Source of the DNA: Kaistella sp. SH40-3
GTDB taxonomy: Bacteria > Bacteroidota > Bacteroidia > Flavobacteriales > Weeksellaceae
Assembly: GCF_030686865.1 (NCBI RefSeq)
Contig: NZ_JAQYUS010000003.1
Span: 1 to 64,000, forward strand
Reading direction: 5' to 3'
DNA length: 64,000 bases
Shown here: piece after piece, positions 43,270 through 51,874 of the stretch
How the letters are laid out: every line of letters begins with the position of its first letter
How positions within the stretch are numbered: the stretch's first letter is position 1
Translations under genes and position numbers: made by a program
The notes under the pieces: generated by a model
The model's input: the letters and a program-made list of their open reading frames with translations, nothing else
The model's database searches: none
What the model was told of the DNA's origin: nothing

Positions 43270-43275
43270 GAAGAA

Positions 43276-44376
43276 ATGAAACAGTTAATCACTTTTGTTA
43301 AAAAAGAATTCTGGCACGTACTGCGTGACAAAAGAACTTTGTTGGTTCTTTTCGGAATGCCAGTTGTGCAGGTTCTGCTCTTTGGTTTTGCTTTAAGTAC
43401 TGAAGTGAAAAACACTAAAATCGGTGTTTTAGATCAGGACAAATCCCAAAATTCCATCGAACTCATTTCGAAAATTAAGGCCAACCAATATTTTGATGTT
43501 GACAAAAATTTGAAATCGATCGACGAAGCAGAAGACGCTTTCAAAGGCGGAAAAATAAAAATGATTTTGGTAATTCCGGCGCAATTTTCCCAAGATATAA
43601 ACAGTGGCAAAAAAGCGCAACTGCAACTCATCACCGATGGAACTGATATTAATTTGGCGAACCAAATCTATAATTTCATGTCGAATATTATAATAGATTT
43701 TTACGGTCAGAAAACACTGCAGCCCAAGTCCGGCGTACAACCGGAAATCCGCATGCTCTATAATCCGCAACTGAAAGGCGCACCCAATTTCGTTCCCGGC
43801 GTCATGGCTTTAATTCTTTTGATTATTTGTGTTTTGATGACCGCCATCGCCATCGTGCGCGAAAAGGAAATGGGCACCCTGGAAGTATTACTCGTATCGC
43901 CCATGAAACCGTACATTATTATTTTAGCCAAAGCAATTCCGTACTTTATTTTATCGATGATCATTTTGGTTTCAATCCTGATTTTGAGCGTCACCGTCCT
44001 CGATTTACCCATCAAAGGAAGTCTGCTTTTGCTTTTCGGAATCAGCATTATTTTCATTATCACCAATCTGCTTTTAGGAATTGTAATCTCAATCGTCACC
44101 GACAGTCAGCAAACCGCCATGCTTATTGCCTTGGTGGGAACTATGCTGCCAACAATTATGCTGAGTGGCTTTATGTTTCCCGTCGAAAATATGCCGCTTC
44201 CTTTACAAATGATTGGCAACGTAATCCCGGCAAAATGGTATTATGAAATCGTCAAAAACATCATGATCAAAGGAACCGGCCTGGAAGTCATCTGGAAACA
44301 CGTGCTCGTCCTCATCGGAATGATGATGGTTTTATTCGTCATCGCCGTGAAAAAATTTAAAATAAGATTAGAATAG
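43276..44376 (+). CDS. ABC transporter permease (YbhS/YbhR type), first
   Basis: 366 residues of the ABC2 membrane type 3 family. One transmembrane helix near residues 20-40 (VLFGMPVVQVLLFGFALS) is followed by a large extracytoplasmic domain (about 45-165) and five more helices, with IVREKEMGTLEVLLVSPMKPY as the conserved coupling segment. It is an inner-membrane half-transporter that works with ATPases A and B and a second permease gene, separated by 400 bases. Confidence 0.9.
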   Translation: MKQLITFVKKEFWHVLRDKRTLLVLFGMPVVQVLLFGFALSTEVKNTKIGVLDQDKSQNSIELISKIKANQYFDVDKNLKSIDEAEDAFKGGKIKMILVIPAQFSQDINSGKKAQLQLITDGTDINLANQIYNFMSNIIIDFYGQKTLQPKSGVQPEIRMLYNPQLKGAPNFVPGVMALILLIICVLMTAIAIVREKEMGTLEVLLVSPMKPYIIILAKAIPYFILSMIILVSILILSVTVLDLPIKGSLLLLFGISIIFIITNLLLGIVISIVTDSQQTAMLIALVGTMLPTIMLSGFMFPVENMPLPLQMIGNVIPAKWYYEIVKNIMIKGTGLEVIWKHVLVLIGMMMVLFVIAVKKFKIRLE

Positions 44377-44779
44377 AAAAATGATAATAGACCGCTTCGC
44401 TGATAGATAAAAGATAATAGACAGGATTTGAAAATGTATAAAAATGAAAATAATTATTTGGGCAGACATTTCCGCCTGAGTCTACCCTGAGCCTGTCGAA
44501 GGGCTCCCGCTTTTTTTATTGGTGGCTTCGACAGGCTCAGCCATCAAAAATAAAAGGATTTCCGCTCAAATCACGAATGTGATTCGACGATTCAATTAAA
44601 AAATATAAATAAGAGAGTCAAGTCGGGCTGCAGGTTTTTTATAAATTGAAAAGTACAATAAAACGTAGGAAAGTTGCAAAAGCCTTTGCTAAGCGAAGCG
44701 CCGTTGTGCCCATAAAAAAAGGACTACAAAAAGTATAAAACCCTTTGCGGACTTTGCGTTTAAATAGATTTAAAATAAA
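44377..44779. other. Repeat-rich gap between two permease genes
   Basis: The gap contains GATAATAGAC-type repeats near 44385-44435, the REPIN-like pair at 44485-44542, and an ACTTTGCG-type repeat near 44745-44760. I see no gene. The other permease of the same transporter follows, so the gap is a later insertion of repeats rather than an operon boundary, as far as can be inferred. Confidence 0.55.
44485..44542. repeat. REPIN-like pair of palindromes (TGAGCCTGTCGAAG / CTTCGACAGGCTCA)
   Basis: CCCTGAGCCTGTCGAAGGG (44485-44503) and GGCTTCGACAGGCTCAGCC (44524-44542) face each other; 14 bases (44488-44501) are perfectly complementary to 44526-44539. The sequence resembles REP elements seen in many bacteria. 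Confidence 0.75.
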
Positions 44780-45904
44780 ATGTTTAGAACATTATTCATA
44801 TTAATCAAAAAAGAATTCCTGCAGATATTCAGGAACAAATCCATATTGGCCATCATTTTCGTGATGCCGGTGATTCAGTTGGTGATTCTTCCTTTGGCCG
44901 CAAACTATGAAATAAAAGATATTAAAATCGCCGTCGTCGATCACGATAAATCAACCCAATCCCGCGAACTCATTCGGATAATTACGGCGTCGGGATATTT
45001 TAAAATTATGGATTACGGCGAGAATTACAACGACGCCTATCAGGAAGTTGAAAAAGACAAAATAGATTTAATCCTTGAGATCCCGAATAATTTCGAAAAA
45101 GATCTGGTGCGCGAAAACAATGAAAAAGTAGTAATCGCCATCAATGCTATCAATGGAACAAAAGCCGGACTTTCCGCCAGTTATCTTGGACAAATTCTGC
45201 AGAATTACAATCAGCAAATTCAGTTAGAAATGAATCCGGAACTGGAAACGGTGAAGAAAAATTCTGGCTTAGAAATCGTGCCGAAATTCTGGTTTAATGA
45301 AACCTATAATTACCGACTTTCATTGGTTCCCGGCATCCTGGCATTTCTGGTGACTTTAATCGGTGGCTATTTGACCGCATTGAATATCGTAGAAGAAAAA
45401 GAAATCGGAACCATCGAACAGATTAATGTGTCGCCAATTAAGAAAAGAGATTTCATTTTAGGAAAATTAATTCCGTTCTGGATCTTATCAATGGTTGCTT
45501 TTACCATCGGACTTTTGGTCACGATATTCGTTTACAAAATTCAAATGCAGGGAAGTTATCTCCTCCTCTATGCTTTCATTTCCGTTTACCTCATCGCGAT
45601 TTTGGGCATGGGACTTTTGGCTTCAGTTTATAGTGATACGCAACAACAATCAATGTTTATGGTCTTCTTTTTTATGATGATTTTCATCCTAATGAGCGGA
45701 CTTTTCACGCCGACAGAAAGCATGACCGACTGGGCAAAATATATCGCCTATTTAAATCCGGTCACTTATGGTGTCGATGGTGTACGTTTAATAATGTTGA
45801 AAGACAGTGGTTTTATGGATCTGCTTCCGCACTTTGGATTTATTATCGGACTGGCTATTGTGGTTATTTCGTGGTCTGTTTTGCGCTATCACAAAACAAG
45901 TTAG
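44780..45904 (+). CDS. ABC transporter permease (YbhS/YbhR type), second
   Basis: 374 residues. As in the first permease there is one N-terminal helix (SILAIIFVMPVIQLVILPLAANY), a large extracytoplasmic domain (about 45-170) with SGLEIVPKFWFNETYNYR, then five helices and the coupling segment IVEEKEIGTIEQINVSPIKKRDF. It would heterodimerise with the first permease. Although 400 bases of repeats separate them, both belong to the tetR-tolC-hlyD-ATPase cluster. Confidence 0.9.
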   Translation: MFRTLFILIKKEFLQIFRNKSILAIIFVMPVIQLVILPLAANYEIKDIKIAVVDHDKSTQSRELIRIITASGYFKIMDYGENYNDAYQEVEKDKIDLILEIPNNFEKDLVRENNEKVVIAINAINGTKAGLSASYLGQILQNYNQQIQLEMNPELETVKKNSGLEIVPKFWFNETYNYRLSLVPGILAFLVTLIGGYLTALNIVEEKEIGTIEQINVSPIKKRDFILGKLIPFWILSMVAFTIGLLVTIFVYKIQMQGSYLLLYAFISVYLIAILGMGLLASVYSDTQQQSMFMVFFFMMIFILMSGLFTPTESMTDWAKYIAYLNPVTYGVDGVRLIMLKDSGFMDLLPHFGFIIGLAIVVISWSVLRYHKTS

Positions 45905-46003
45905 AAAGCAGAAGTTAGATGGTAGAGAAAGAGCATTGATTTCTTAATGATTCAAATCATAAGAAAATGTATTTATAAACCTTATCTTTAAATATTTACA
46001 AAA

Positions 46004-46375
46004 ATGAAAAAAACAATACTTCTTATCATCCTCGTTCTCTTCGGAGCCGTAACGGTTTTCATGAGCAGTTCGGTGCTTTTCGACTGGTTTGGAATTCGGG
46101 CAAAAGAGGGCAATTACGTTCCCGGAATTGTCTGGGCAAATTTTGTTTGTGGAATTCTTTATCTGGTTGCAGCCTACGGAATTTTCCGTAATCAAATATG
46201 GGCCAGATTTCCTTTAACAATAGCATTAATCATTTTAATTCTCGCTTATATTGGTTTATTTATTCACATCAATAATGGTGGATTATATGAAACAAAAACT
46301 GTCGGAGCCATGGCTTTCCGCATTGGAGTAACCGCACTATTTTTATATGCAACAACAAAAAGTTTTAATAAATGA
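46004..46375 (+). CDS. Small four-helix membrane protein
   Basis: 123 residues with four predicted membrane helices (about 4-27, 43-62, 70-88 and 100-118), with FDWFGIRAKEGNYVPGIVWANF and RNQIWARFPL in the loops. I do not recognise a domain. Its stop overlaps the following lipoprotein gene start (ATGA), so the two are made together. Function unknown. Confidence 0.65.
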   Translation: MKKTILLIILVLFGAVTVFMSSSVLFDWFGIRAKEGNYVPGIVWANFVCGILYLVAAYGIFRNQIWARFPLTIALIILILAYIGLFIHINNGGLYETKTVGAMAFRIGVTALFLYATTKSFNK

Positions 46376-46860
46376 AAAAGATTATTTTATCAGCCCTGTT
46401 GGCCTTAGCAATCGTAATTTCTTGTGATAAAAAACAAGAATCAAAAACGGAACTCTCAACGACAGAAGAAATTGCGGCAGAAGGGCACTCAGATCATGAT
46501 GCTGCAGAAAAATCAGATGAGCATGATGAGTCCGTGAAATTAGAACTCAATAACGGTGCAAAATGGGCGATGAATGCCGAAATGAAACCGTTCATCAATG
46601 AAATGGAAAGTCAGGTAAAAGCCTACGATCCGGTAAACGGTGATTTCAAAATGCTGGGCAAAAACCTGAGTGAAACCAATGAAAATTTAATAAAAAGTTG
46701 TACCATAAAAGGAACGCCGCACGATGTTTTGCACGCTTGGTTAATGCCGCACATGGAGTTAATCGATGATTTAAAGAAAGCAGAAAATAAAGAAGCGGGA
46801 AATAAAATTGTAGAAGAATTAAAAGAATCTATGGAGAAATACCACGAGTATTTTAACTAA
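46372..46860 (+). CDS. His-rich lipoprotein
   Basis: 162 residues with a lipobox (ALAIVISC, Cys18). After a Glu/Lys-rich linker comes a His-rich stretch (EGHSDHDAAEKSDEHDES), then a helical domain with KLELNNGAKWAMNAEMKPFINEM and SCTIKGTPHDVLHAWLMPHMELIDDL. It is probably an envelope lipoprotein able to bind metal ions (Zn or Cu), inferred only from the His residues. It overlaps the upstream membrane gene by four bases; no metal-transport genes are adjacent. Confidence 0.7.
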   Translation: MKKIILSALLALAIVISCDKKQESKTELSTTEEIAAEGHSDHDAAEKSDEHDESVKLELNNGAKWAMNAEMKPFINEMESQVKAYDPVNGDFKMLGKNLSETNENLIKSCTIKGTPHDVLHAWLMPHMELIDDLKKAENKEAGNKIVEELKESMEKYHEYFN

Positions 46861-46869
46861 ATAATTAAT

Positions 46870-46899
46870 AATAAACCTTCAGAAATCTGGCGGTTTATT
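46870..46899. terminator. Hairpin between convergent genes
   Basis: AATAAACC (46870-46877) faces GGTTTATT (46892-46899), with CAG/CTG pairing inside. It lies between the lipoprotein gene and mazG, which converge, so it may stop both; it overlaps the mazG stop. Confidence 0.55.
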
Positions 46900-47662
46900 C
46901 ATTTTTCTTTGCTTCTTCCCACAATTGATCCATTTGCTCTAAATTCAAATCTGCCAAATTTAGATTTTTATTCAAAGCCAGATTTTCCATTTTCTGGAAT
47001 CTGTTGATGAATTTGTTATTGGTTCTTTCTAAAGCCGTGTCGGGATTGATGCCGGAAATTCGCGCATAATTAACAAGAGAAAAGAAAACGTCTCCCAATT
47101 CCTGCTCCTTTTTATCCAAGTTGGTTTCGGCGTGAAACTCGGTTAATTCTTCTTCTACTTTTTTCCAGGCATCTTCAGCATTGGCAAATTCAAATCCGAT
47201 TCCTTTTACTTTGTCCTGAATTCTGTAGGCTTTAATCAAACTCGGAGTTCCTTTCGTCACGCCGGAAAGAATCGATTTATTACCTTCCTTTAATTTCAGT
47301 TGCTCCCAATTTTGCTTAACCTCTTCTTCATCTTTCACCTCAACATCACCATAAATATGTGGATGGCGGAAAATTAATTTTTCATTTAAAGAATTGATGA
47401 CATCGGCAATATCAAAACTTCCTTTTTCGGACCCAATTTTCGCATAGAAAACCAGATGCAGTAAAACGTCGCCTAATTCTTTTTTAATCTCCTGTAAATC
47501 TTCTTCCAGCAAAGCATCTGAAAGCTCATACACTTCTTCCAAAGTTAAATGCCGAAGGGTTTGCAAAGTCTGTTTCTGGTCCCACGGGCATTTTTCCCGC
47601 AGATCATTCATAATGTCGAGTAAACGGTTGAAAGCATCGAGTTGTTCTTGTCTGGAGTTCAT
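46895..47662 (-). CDS. mazG: Nucleoside triphosphate pyrophosphohydrolase MazG
   Basis: 255 residues with two MazG halves. The first has CPWDQKQTLQTLRHLTLEEVYELSDALLEEDLQEIKKELGDVLLHLVFYAKIG, with Glu/Asp metal ligands. The second half has VEEELTEFHAE and KEQELGDVFFSLVNYARI. It hydrolyses NTPs to NMP and pyrophosphate, cleaning the nucleotide pool. A terminator hairpin separates it from the DUF5606 gene upstream, and it converges with the lipoprotein gene. Confidence 0.93.
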   Translation of the reverse strand: MNSRQEQLDAFNRLLDIMNDLREKCPWDQKQTLQTLRHLTLEEVYELSDALLEEDLQEIKKELGDVLLHLVFYAKIGSEKGSFDIADVINSLNEKLIFRHPHIYGDVEVKDEEEVKQNWEQLKLKEGNKSILSGVTKGTPSLIKAYRIQDKVKGIGFEFANAEDAWKKVEEELTEFHAETNLDKKEQELGDVFFSLVNYARISGINPDTALERTNNKFINRFQKMENLALNKNLNLADLNLEQMDQLWEEAKKNE

Positions 47663-47724
47663 AGATTGTTAGGTGTTTGATGTTTGACGATGGAAGCGAA
47701 ATGCAAATTTAGTTGAAATAAAAA

Positions 47725-47754
47725 ACCTTGTCAATCTTTTAAATTTGACAAGGT
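47725..47754 (-). terminator. Terminator after the DUF5606 gene
   Basis: On the minus strand ACCTTGTCAA (47754-47745) pairs with TTGACAAGGT (47734-47725), followed by TTTTT. Confidence 0.8.
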
Positions 47755-47776
47755 AATTTTATAAGAGAATAGGAAT

Positions 47777-48325
47777 TTATCCCATTTTTCTATGCGTACT
47801 TTTCGGTGCCGATTTCGCAGCAGTCGATGCTTTTGCTTTTGGAGTCGTTGTTTTTTCTTTTTTCGGAGCAGTTTTTTTAGCGTCTTTCGTATCTACAATT
47901 GCAGGTTCTTCTTCCGTTATTTCTTCTGTTTTTACAAAACTTTCTGGCGTTATATAACCAGCTTTGTGAAGGATATTATACCATTGCGCCAATTTTTTGA
48001 TATCAGAAACATATACCCTTTCATGATCATAATCAGGTAAAGATTTTGTCATAAATTCTCTCAATTCTGCATCAGTTGATTTGTGCGAAACCGTTTCTTT
48101 ATAATCACTGTTTTTAGCAACATTTTCAAAAACCTGAAACAAAGGAACCTCCTTGTCAAAAGTAAACATCGCGATATTATCAAGTAAACTCACCTGTGAA
48201 GAATTAGAAATACTAACTTTTTTCTTTGTTAATACATCTTCGATGATGAAACCATTTTTCAACTGTGAAATCAATTTGTAAAGACCTGGTTTCCCAGAAA
48301 TTGAAATTATCTTTTCTAACTGCAT
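47777..48325 (-). CDS. DUF5606 domain protein
   Basis: 182 residues. The N-terminal domain (about 1-75, MQLEKIISISGKPGLYKLISQLKNG, then VSISNSSQVSLLDNIAMF) is the flavobacterial DUF5606 pattern, with a second region (about 75-125, ELREFMTKSLPDYDHERVYVSDIKKLAQWYNIL). The rest is a low-complexity basic tail rich in Lys, Ala, Pro and Thr. Function unknown; the tail could bind nucleic acid. It lies between mazG and def on the same strand, with spacing of about 55 bases to def. Confidence 0.8.
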   Translation of the reverse strand: MQLEKIISISGKPGLYKLISQLKNGFIIEDVLTKKKVSISNSSQVSLLDNIAMFTFDKEVPLFQVFENVAKNSDYKETVSHKSTDAELREFMTKSLPDYDHERVYVSDIKKLAQWYNILHKAGYITPESFVKTEEITEEEPAIVDTKDAKKTAPKKEKTTTPKAKASTAAKSAPKSTHRKMG

Positions 48326-48380
48326 TTTTTTATTGTTTGTTTGAATTTAATATAATTTTATACTCCAAATTGAATTGGAT

Positions 48381-48953
48381 TTATTTCGGAAATCTCATTT
48401 TGTAATTCACAGAAACATCTCCCTGTGAAATTTTCATTAATTTTCCTTTGACTAATTTTTTCTTTAATGAACTTAAGTGATCAGTAAATAAAACCCCTTC
48501 GATGTGATCATATTCATGCTGAATCACTCTGGCTCGAATATCGGAAAAAGTGTCGGTATGTTTAACGAAATTTTCGTCATAATATTCGATGAGAATGGTT
48601 TCTTTTCTTTTCACATCTTCGCGAACATCGGGAATCGACAAACAACCTTCGTTGAATTTCCATTCTTCACCAGACTCTTCTAAAATTTTCGCATTGATGA
48701 AAACCTTTTTAAAATCTTTTAATTCGTCTGCGATATCAGCATAATCTTCATCTTCGGCCAAAGGGGAAACATCAACTACAAATAATCGAATATCCAAACC
48801 CACTTGTGGTGCTGCTAAACCAATACCATTCGCGCTGTGCATGGTTTCAAATAAATTATCAACCAAGGTTTTCAACTCAGGATAATCTTTATCGATTTCG
48901 TGGCAATGTTTTCTTAAAATAGCATCTCCAAATGCTCTAATCGGTAATATCAT
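48381..48953 (-). CDS. def: Peptide deformylase
   Basis: 190 residues with the three motifs: GIGLAAPQVG (motif 1), EGCLSIP (motif 2, metal Cys) and QHEYDHIEG (motif 3, HExxH-type metal ligands). It removes the formyl group from N-formyl-Met of new proteins. Its start overlaps the stop of ruvX/yqgF by four bases (48950-48953), so the two are translationally coupled. Confidence 0.95.
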   Translation of the reverse strand: MILPIRAFGDAILRKHCHEIDKDYPELKTLVDNLFETMHSANGIGLAAPQVGLDIRLFVVDVSPLAEDEDYADIADELKDFKKVFINAKILEESGEEWKFNEGCLSIPDVREDVKRKETILIEYYDENFVKHTDTFSDIRARVIQHEYDHIEGVLFTDHLSSLKKKLVKGKLMKISQGDVSVNYKMRFPK

Positions 48954-49366
48954 TTTTGTTTTTGCTCTAAATAATTTTGCAATATGAGCGTTGCGCTCAC
49001 TTTATCAATCAATCCTTTTTCTTCGCGTTTCTTTTTGCTTTTCCCACTTTGGGAGATAAAAAACGAAGCCATCTTGGAGGTAAACCTTTCATCAAAACGG
49101 GCTACTTCCACCGTTGGAAATTCGGATTTGAATTTTTCTATAAACTTTAAAATATGAACTTCCACTTCATTTAAATTTCCTTTTAAATCAGTCGGAAGCC
49201 CTATTACAATCTGCTCTACTTTATTCTCACTAAAATATTTTTTTAAAAAAGGAAAAATATCTTTATTGGGAACAGTATCCAAACCACTCGCAATGATTTG
49301 CATATCATCGGTGACTGCAATACCGCACCGCGCTTTTCCATAATCAATTGCTAAAATCTGTGACAT
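48950..49366 (-). CDS. ruvX: Putative Holliday junction resolvase / pre-16S rRNA nuclease
   Basis: 138 residues from ATG 49366; the frame also extends to a TTG at 49375. RNase H-like fold with ILAIDYGKARCGIAVTD (first metal Asp), VIGLPTDLKGN in the middle and DERFTSKMA, followed by DKVSATLILQNYLEQ. The family (YqgF/RuvX) processes the 5' end of 16S rRNA or resolves junctions. It lies directly before def. Confidence 0.9.
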   Translation of the reverse strand: MSQILAIDYGKARCGIAVTDDMQIIASGLDTVPNKDIFPFLKKYFSENKVEQIVIGLPTDLKGNLNEVEVHILKFIEKFKSEFPTVEVARFDERFTSKMASFFISQSGKSKKKREEKGLIDKVSATLILQNYLEQKQK

Positions 49367-49603
49367 CGTTTGCAAATTTAATAAAATTTTGTTGAAATGA
49401 TTTTGAGTGGGAATATATTTTCATTTCATTACATAAGAAAAAATTATAGCCTTATTAAACACCTCTATTTTTCTTCAAATACATTCTCTAGATTTCGGGA
49501 TTGCAGATAAAAGTTTTGTCTAAATGATTTTAAGCAGTTTTCTATTTTTTTGCAAGGTGGTTAATAAAATAATTTATAATTTTAATGTTTTAAAGATTTC
49601 AGC

Positions 49604-50080
49604 ATGAAAACATTAATTCTCGTAAGACACGCAAAAAGCGACTGGCCAGAAAACACCGATGACTTCGATCGACCTCTTGCTGAAAAAGGCCTACACGATG
49701 CGGAAAAAATGTCTCACTTTTTAAAAGAAAAAAATATCGAAATCGAAAAATTCTTTTCGAGTCCTGCATTACGTGCGCTTTCTACGTGTGAAATTTTCAA
49801 TAAAGAATATCAAATAGAAATCGAAACGATTCAAAAGTTGTACAATGCCTCTGATACAAATTTTGAAAATATTACTGTGGGTTTAGATGATGAGTTAAAT
49901 TCGGTGGCTATGTTTTCTCACAACAACGGAATCTCTAATTTCGCAAATAGCATGTCCGATGATATGTTTATGTTCCCAACGTGCGGTGTTGCTGGTTTTG
50001 AAATCGACTGTGATTCTTGGTCAGATTTTCATATCGCGAATAAAAAATTAATTTTCTTTTATGAACCAAAGAATATTTAA
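49604..50080 (+). CDS. SixA-like histidine phosphatase
   Basis: 158 residues with the phosphohistidine motif LVRHAKSDWPENTDDFDRPLAEKGLHDA (catalytic His within RHA) and SSPALRALSTCEIF. The later His of the family is in MFSHNNGISNF. Like SixA it may remove phosphate from His-phosphotransfer proteins; the two-component cluster downstream (51875-58754) makes that an attractive but unproven link. It is flanked by a bidirectional terminator. Confidence 0.85.
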   Translation: MKTLILVRHAKSDWPENTDDFDRPLAEKGLHDAEKMSHFLKEKNIEIEKFFSSPALRALSTCEIFNKEYQIEIETIQKLYNASDTNFENITVGLDDELNSVAMFSHNNGISNFANSMSDDMFMFPTCGVAGFEIDCDSWSDFHIANKKLIFFYEPKNI

Positions 50081-50097
50081 ATTTTATATCTATAAAA

Positions 50098-50129
50098 AAA
50101 TCCTCACTAAATTAAATTGGTGAGGATTT
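50098..50129. terminator. Bidirectional terminator
   Basis: AAATCCTCAC (50098-50107) pairs with GTGAGGATTT (50120-50129), with a T-run on the plus side and an A-run on the other. It lies between convergent genes. Confidence 0.85.
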
Positions 50130-50149
50130 TCATTTTATAATCAATCAAA

Positions 50150-51700
50150 TTATTTCGTTCTCTGCAAATCTAAGTCTGCAAAATCAAAACTGAAATCGGT
50201 AACATCTGAAATTGGTTTTAATTTCATGCCTTCTGCTTTTCCGTTTTCATTTAAATTAAAATTTACAAAAGCGTCTGCATCATAACTTCTGTCATCCCAT
50301 TTTGCAATCATTACATTGGGTGAATAAGGCAACAACTCCCCTTTTAACCTCGGAGAATTTTTGCAGAAAATACGCAAACTATTTCCTTCTTTAGAAATCG
50401 TAACATCTCCAAACCATGGATCAGTATAAGTTCCTACAATTTGTTCTGTTTTAATCTGGCTGTTTTTATCTTTTTTAAAGGCCTCAGATTTTGCGAATAT
50501 TTCCTTTTTTTCTTTTGCATATTCCGCATTTACTTTCATCATTCTGTCGCCATACGTTTTAAGCCAGTTTCTATCGGCAACTCCTAAGTAAGAATCTTTT
50601 ATGGTATTGGTAATTGCGCTAAATGCTGCTCCACTCTGTTGATTGGTCAAAACTACAATTCCTAATTTCATATCCGGAATTAAAGTGAATTGCGTTACTG
50701 TACCAATTAATCCACCAGTATGATAAACTTGTTTGTGACCCTTTACATCCGTAATAAACCAACCAAGACCATAACCATTAAAATTAGTGTCATACGGGTT
50801 TTTTAAGGCAACTGGTGTGGAGATCTGAAGATTCCACAATTGCTGAATCTGTTTATCGGTTACGAGTTTCTTACCATCTTTGGTTGTAAAACCATTTATT
50901 AAAAATTCTGCCCAAGTGTTCATGTCTTTAATGTTACTCATGATTCCACCGGCAGCATTTCCAGTTTCATTCCAGTCGTGAGGGACAGCAACTACTTTCC
51001 CATCAACCGGCGCGTGAGCATCGATGATGTTGGGAACGTTGGCAGCTTTTGCACGGTTATAACTGCCATAACTTGAAGTCATGCCAACGGGTTTCAAAAT
51101 TCGTTGTTCGATGAATTCTGCCCAACTTAAACCAGAAACCCTATGAATAACTTCTCCAGCAACGATAAACATTACATTATTATATTCCAAAGTGGTACGG
51201 AATGAATGGTTGGGTTTCAAGTATCTTATATTATAAACAATATCATTAACAGTTAATGGTCCGCCTTCTGGGAAAAACATCAAATCACCTTGACCTAAAC
51301 CAAGACCAGCACGGTGTGTAATTAAATCTTTGATGGTTACTTCCTGAGAAACGTACGCATCATTCATTTGAAATTCGGGAATATATTTCGAAACTTTATC
51401 ATCGAATTTCAATTTTCCCTCATCTGCCAACATTGCTAAAGCGGTCGCCGTAAAACCTTTAGAATTTGAGGCGATTCCAACCAAAGTTTCATCGGTCATT
51501 TTTTGATTTGAGGTAAGTGATCTTACGCCAAACCCTTTTGAATAAATTACTTTTCCATCTTTAATAATTCCTACTGACATTCCGGGAACATCAAAAGTTT
51601 TTAAAGTATTCTGAATAAGTTCGTCGAGTTTCTTTTCTTCAATCTGCGAAAAAGCAAAGAATGAAATAAGGATTAAAAAAAATGAGAATTTTGTTTTCAT
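50150..51700 (-). CDS. Serine hydrolase of the beta-lactamase/DD-peptidase fold (class C-like)
   Basis: 516 residues from ATG 51700, which begins the signal peptide (MKTKFSFFLILISFFAFSQ); upstream in-frame codons to 51718 are not needed. The catalytic motifs are SNSK (SxxK, in LVGIASNSKGFTATAL), Tyr-x-Asn in LEYNNVMFI and HTGG (in QVYHTGGLIGT), typical of class C-like esterases/peptidases. The C-terminal DUF3471 domain (about 410-516) follows. Likely periplasmic; substrate unknown. It diverges from the phosphorelay cluster. Confidence 0.9.
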   Translation of the reverse strand: MKTKFSFFLILISFFAFSQIEEKKLDELIQNTLKTFDVPGMSVGIIKDGKVIYSKGFGVRSLTSNQKMTDETLVGIASNSKGFTATALAMLADEGKLKFDDKVSKYIPEFQMNDAYVSQEVTIKDLITHRAGLGLGQGDLMFFPEGGPLTVNDIVYNIRYLKPNHSFRTTLEYNNVMFIVAGEVIHRVSGLSWAEFIEQRILKPVGMTSSYGSYNRAKAANVPNIIDAHAPVDGKVVAVPHDWNETGNAAGGIMSNIKDMNTWAEFLINGFTTKDGKKLVTDKQIQQLWNLQISTPVALKNPYDTNFNGYGLGWFITDVKGHKQVYHTGGLIGTVTQFTLIPDMKLGIVVLTNQQSGAAFSAITNTIKDSYLGVADRNWLKTYGDRMMKVNAEYAKEKKEIFAKSEAFKKDKNSQIKTEQIVGTYTDPWFGDVTISKEGNSLRIFCKNSPRLKGELLPYSPNVMIAKWDDRSYDADAFVNFNLNENGKAEGMKLKPISDVTDFSFDFADLDLQRTK

Positions 51701-51811
51701 TGAAATTTTGATTTGCACGAAGATAGAAAATTTAAAAAAGATTTCCTCATACTTGATTTAAAAGAGCCGAAATTTTCACCGTAAAATAGAGATAAACAGA
51801 CCTTTCTAATT

Positions 51812-51842
51812 ATTGCGAGAATGATCAAAATTATTATATTTG
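51812..51842 (+). promoter_or_regulatory. Promoter of the phosphorelay cluster
   Basis: ATTG (51812-51815), 19-base spacer, TATATTTG (51835-51842), a good Bacteroidetes consensus match 32 bases before the ATG. Confidence 0.6.
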
Positions 51843-51874
51843 TTATCTTTTGTGCTTAAATTTAAATATACCGA

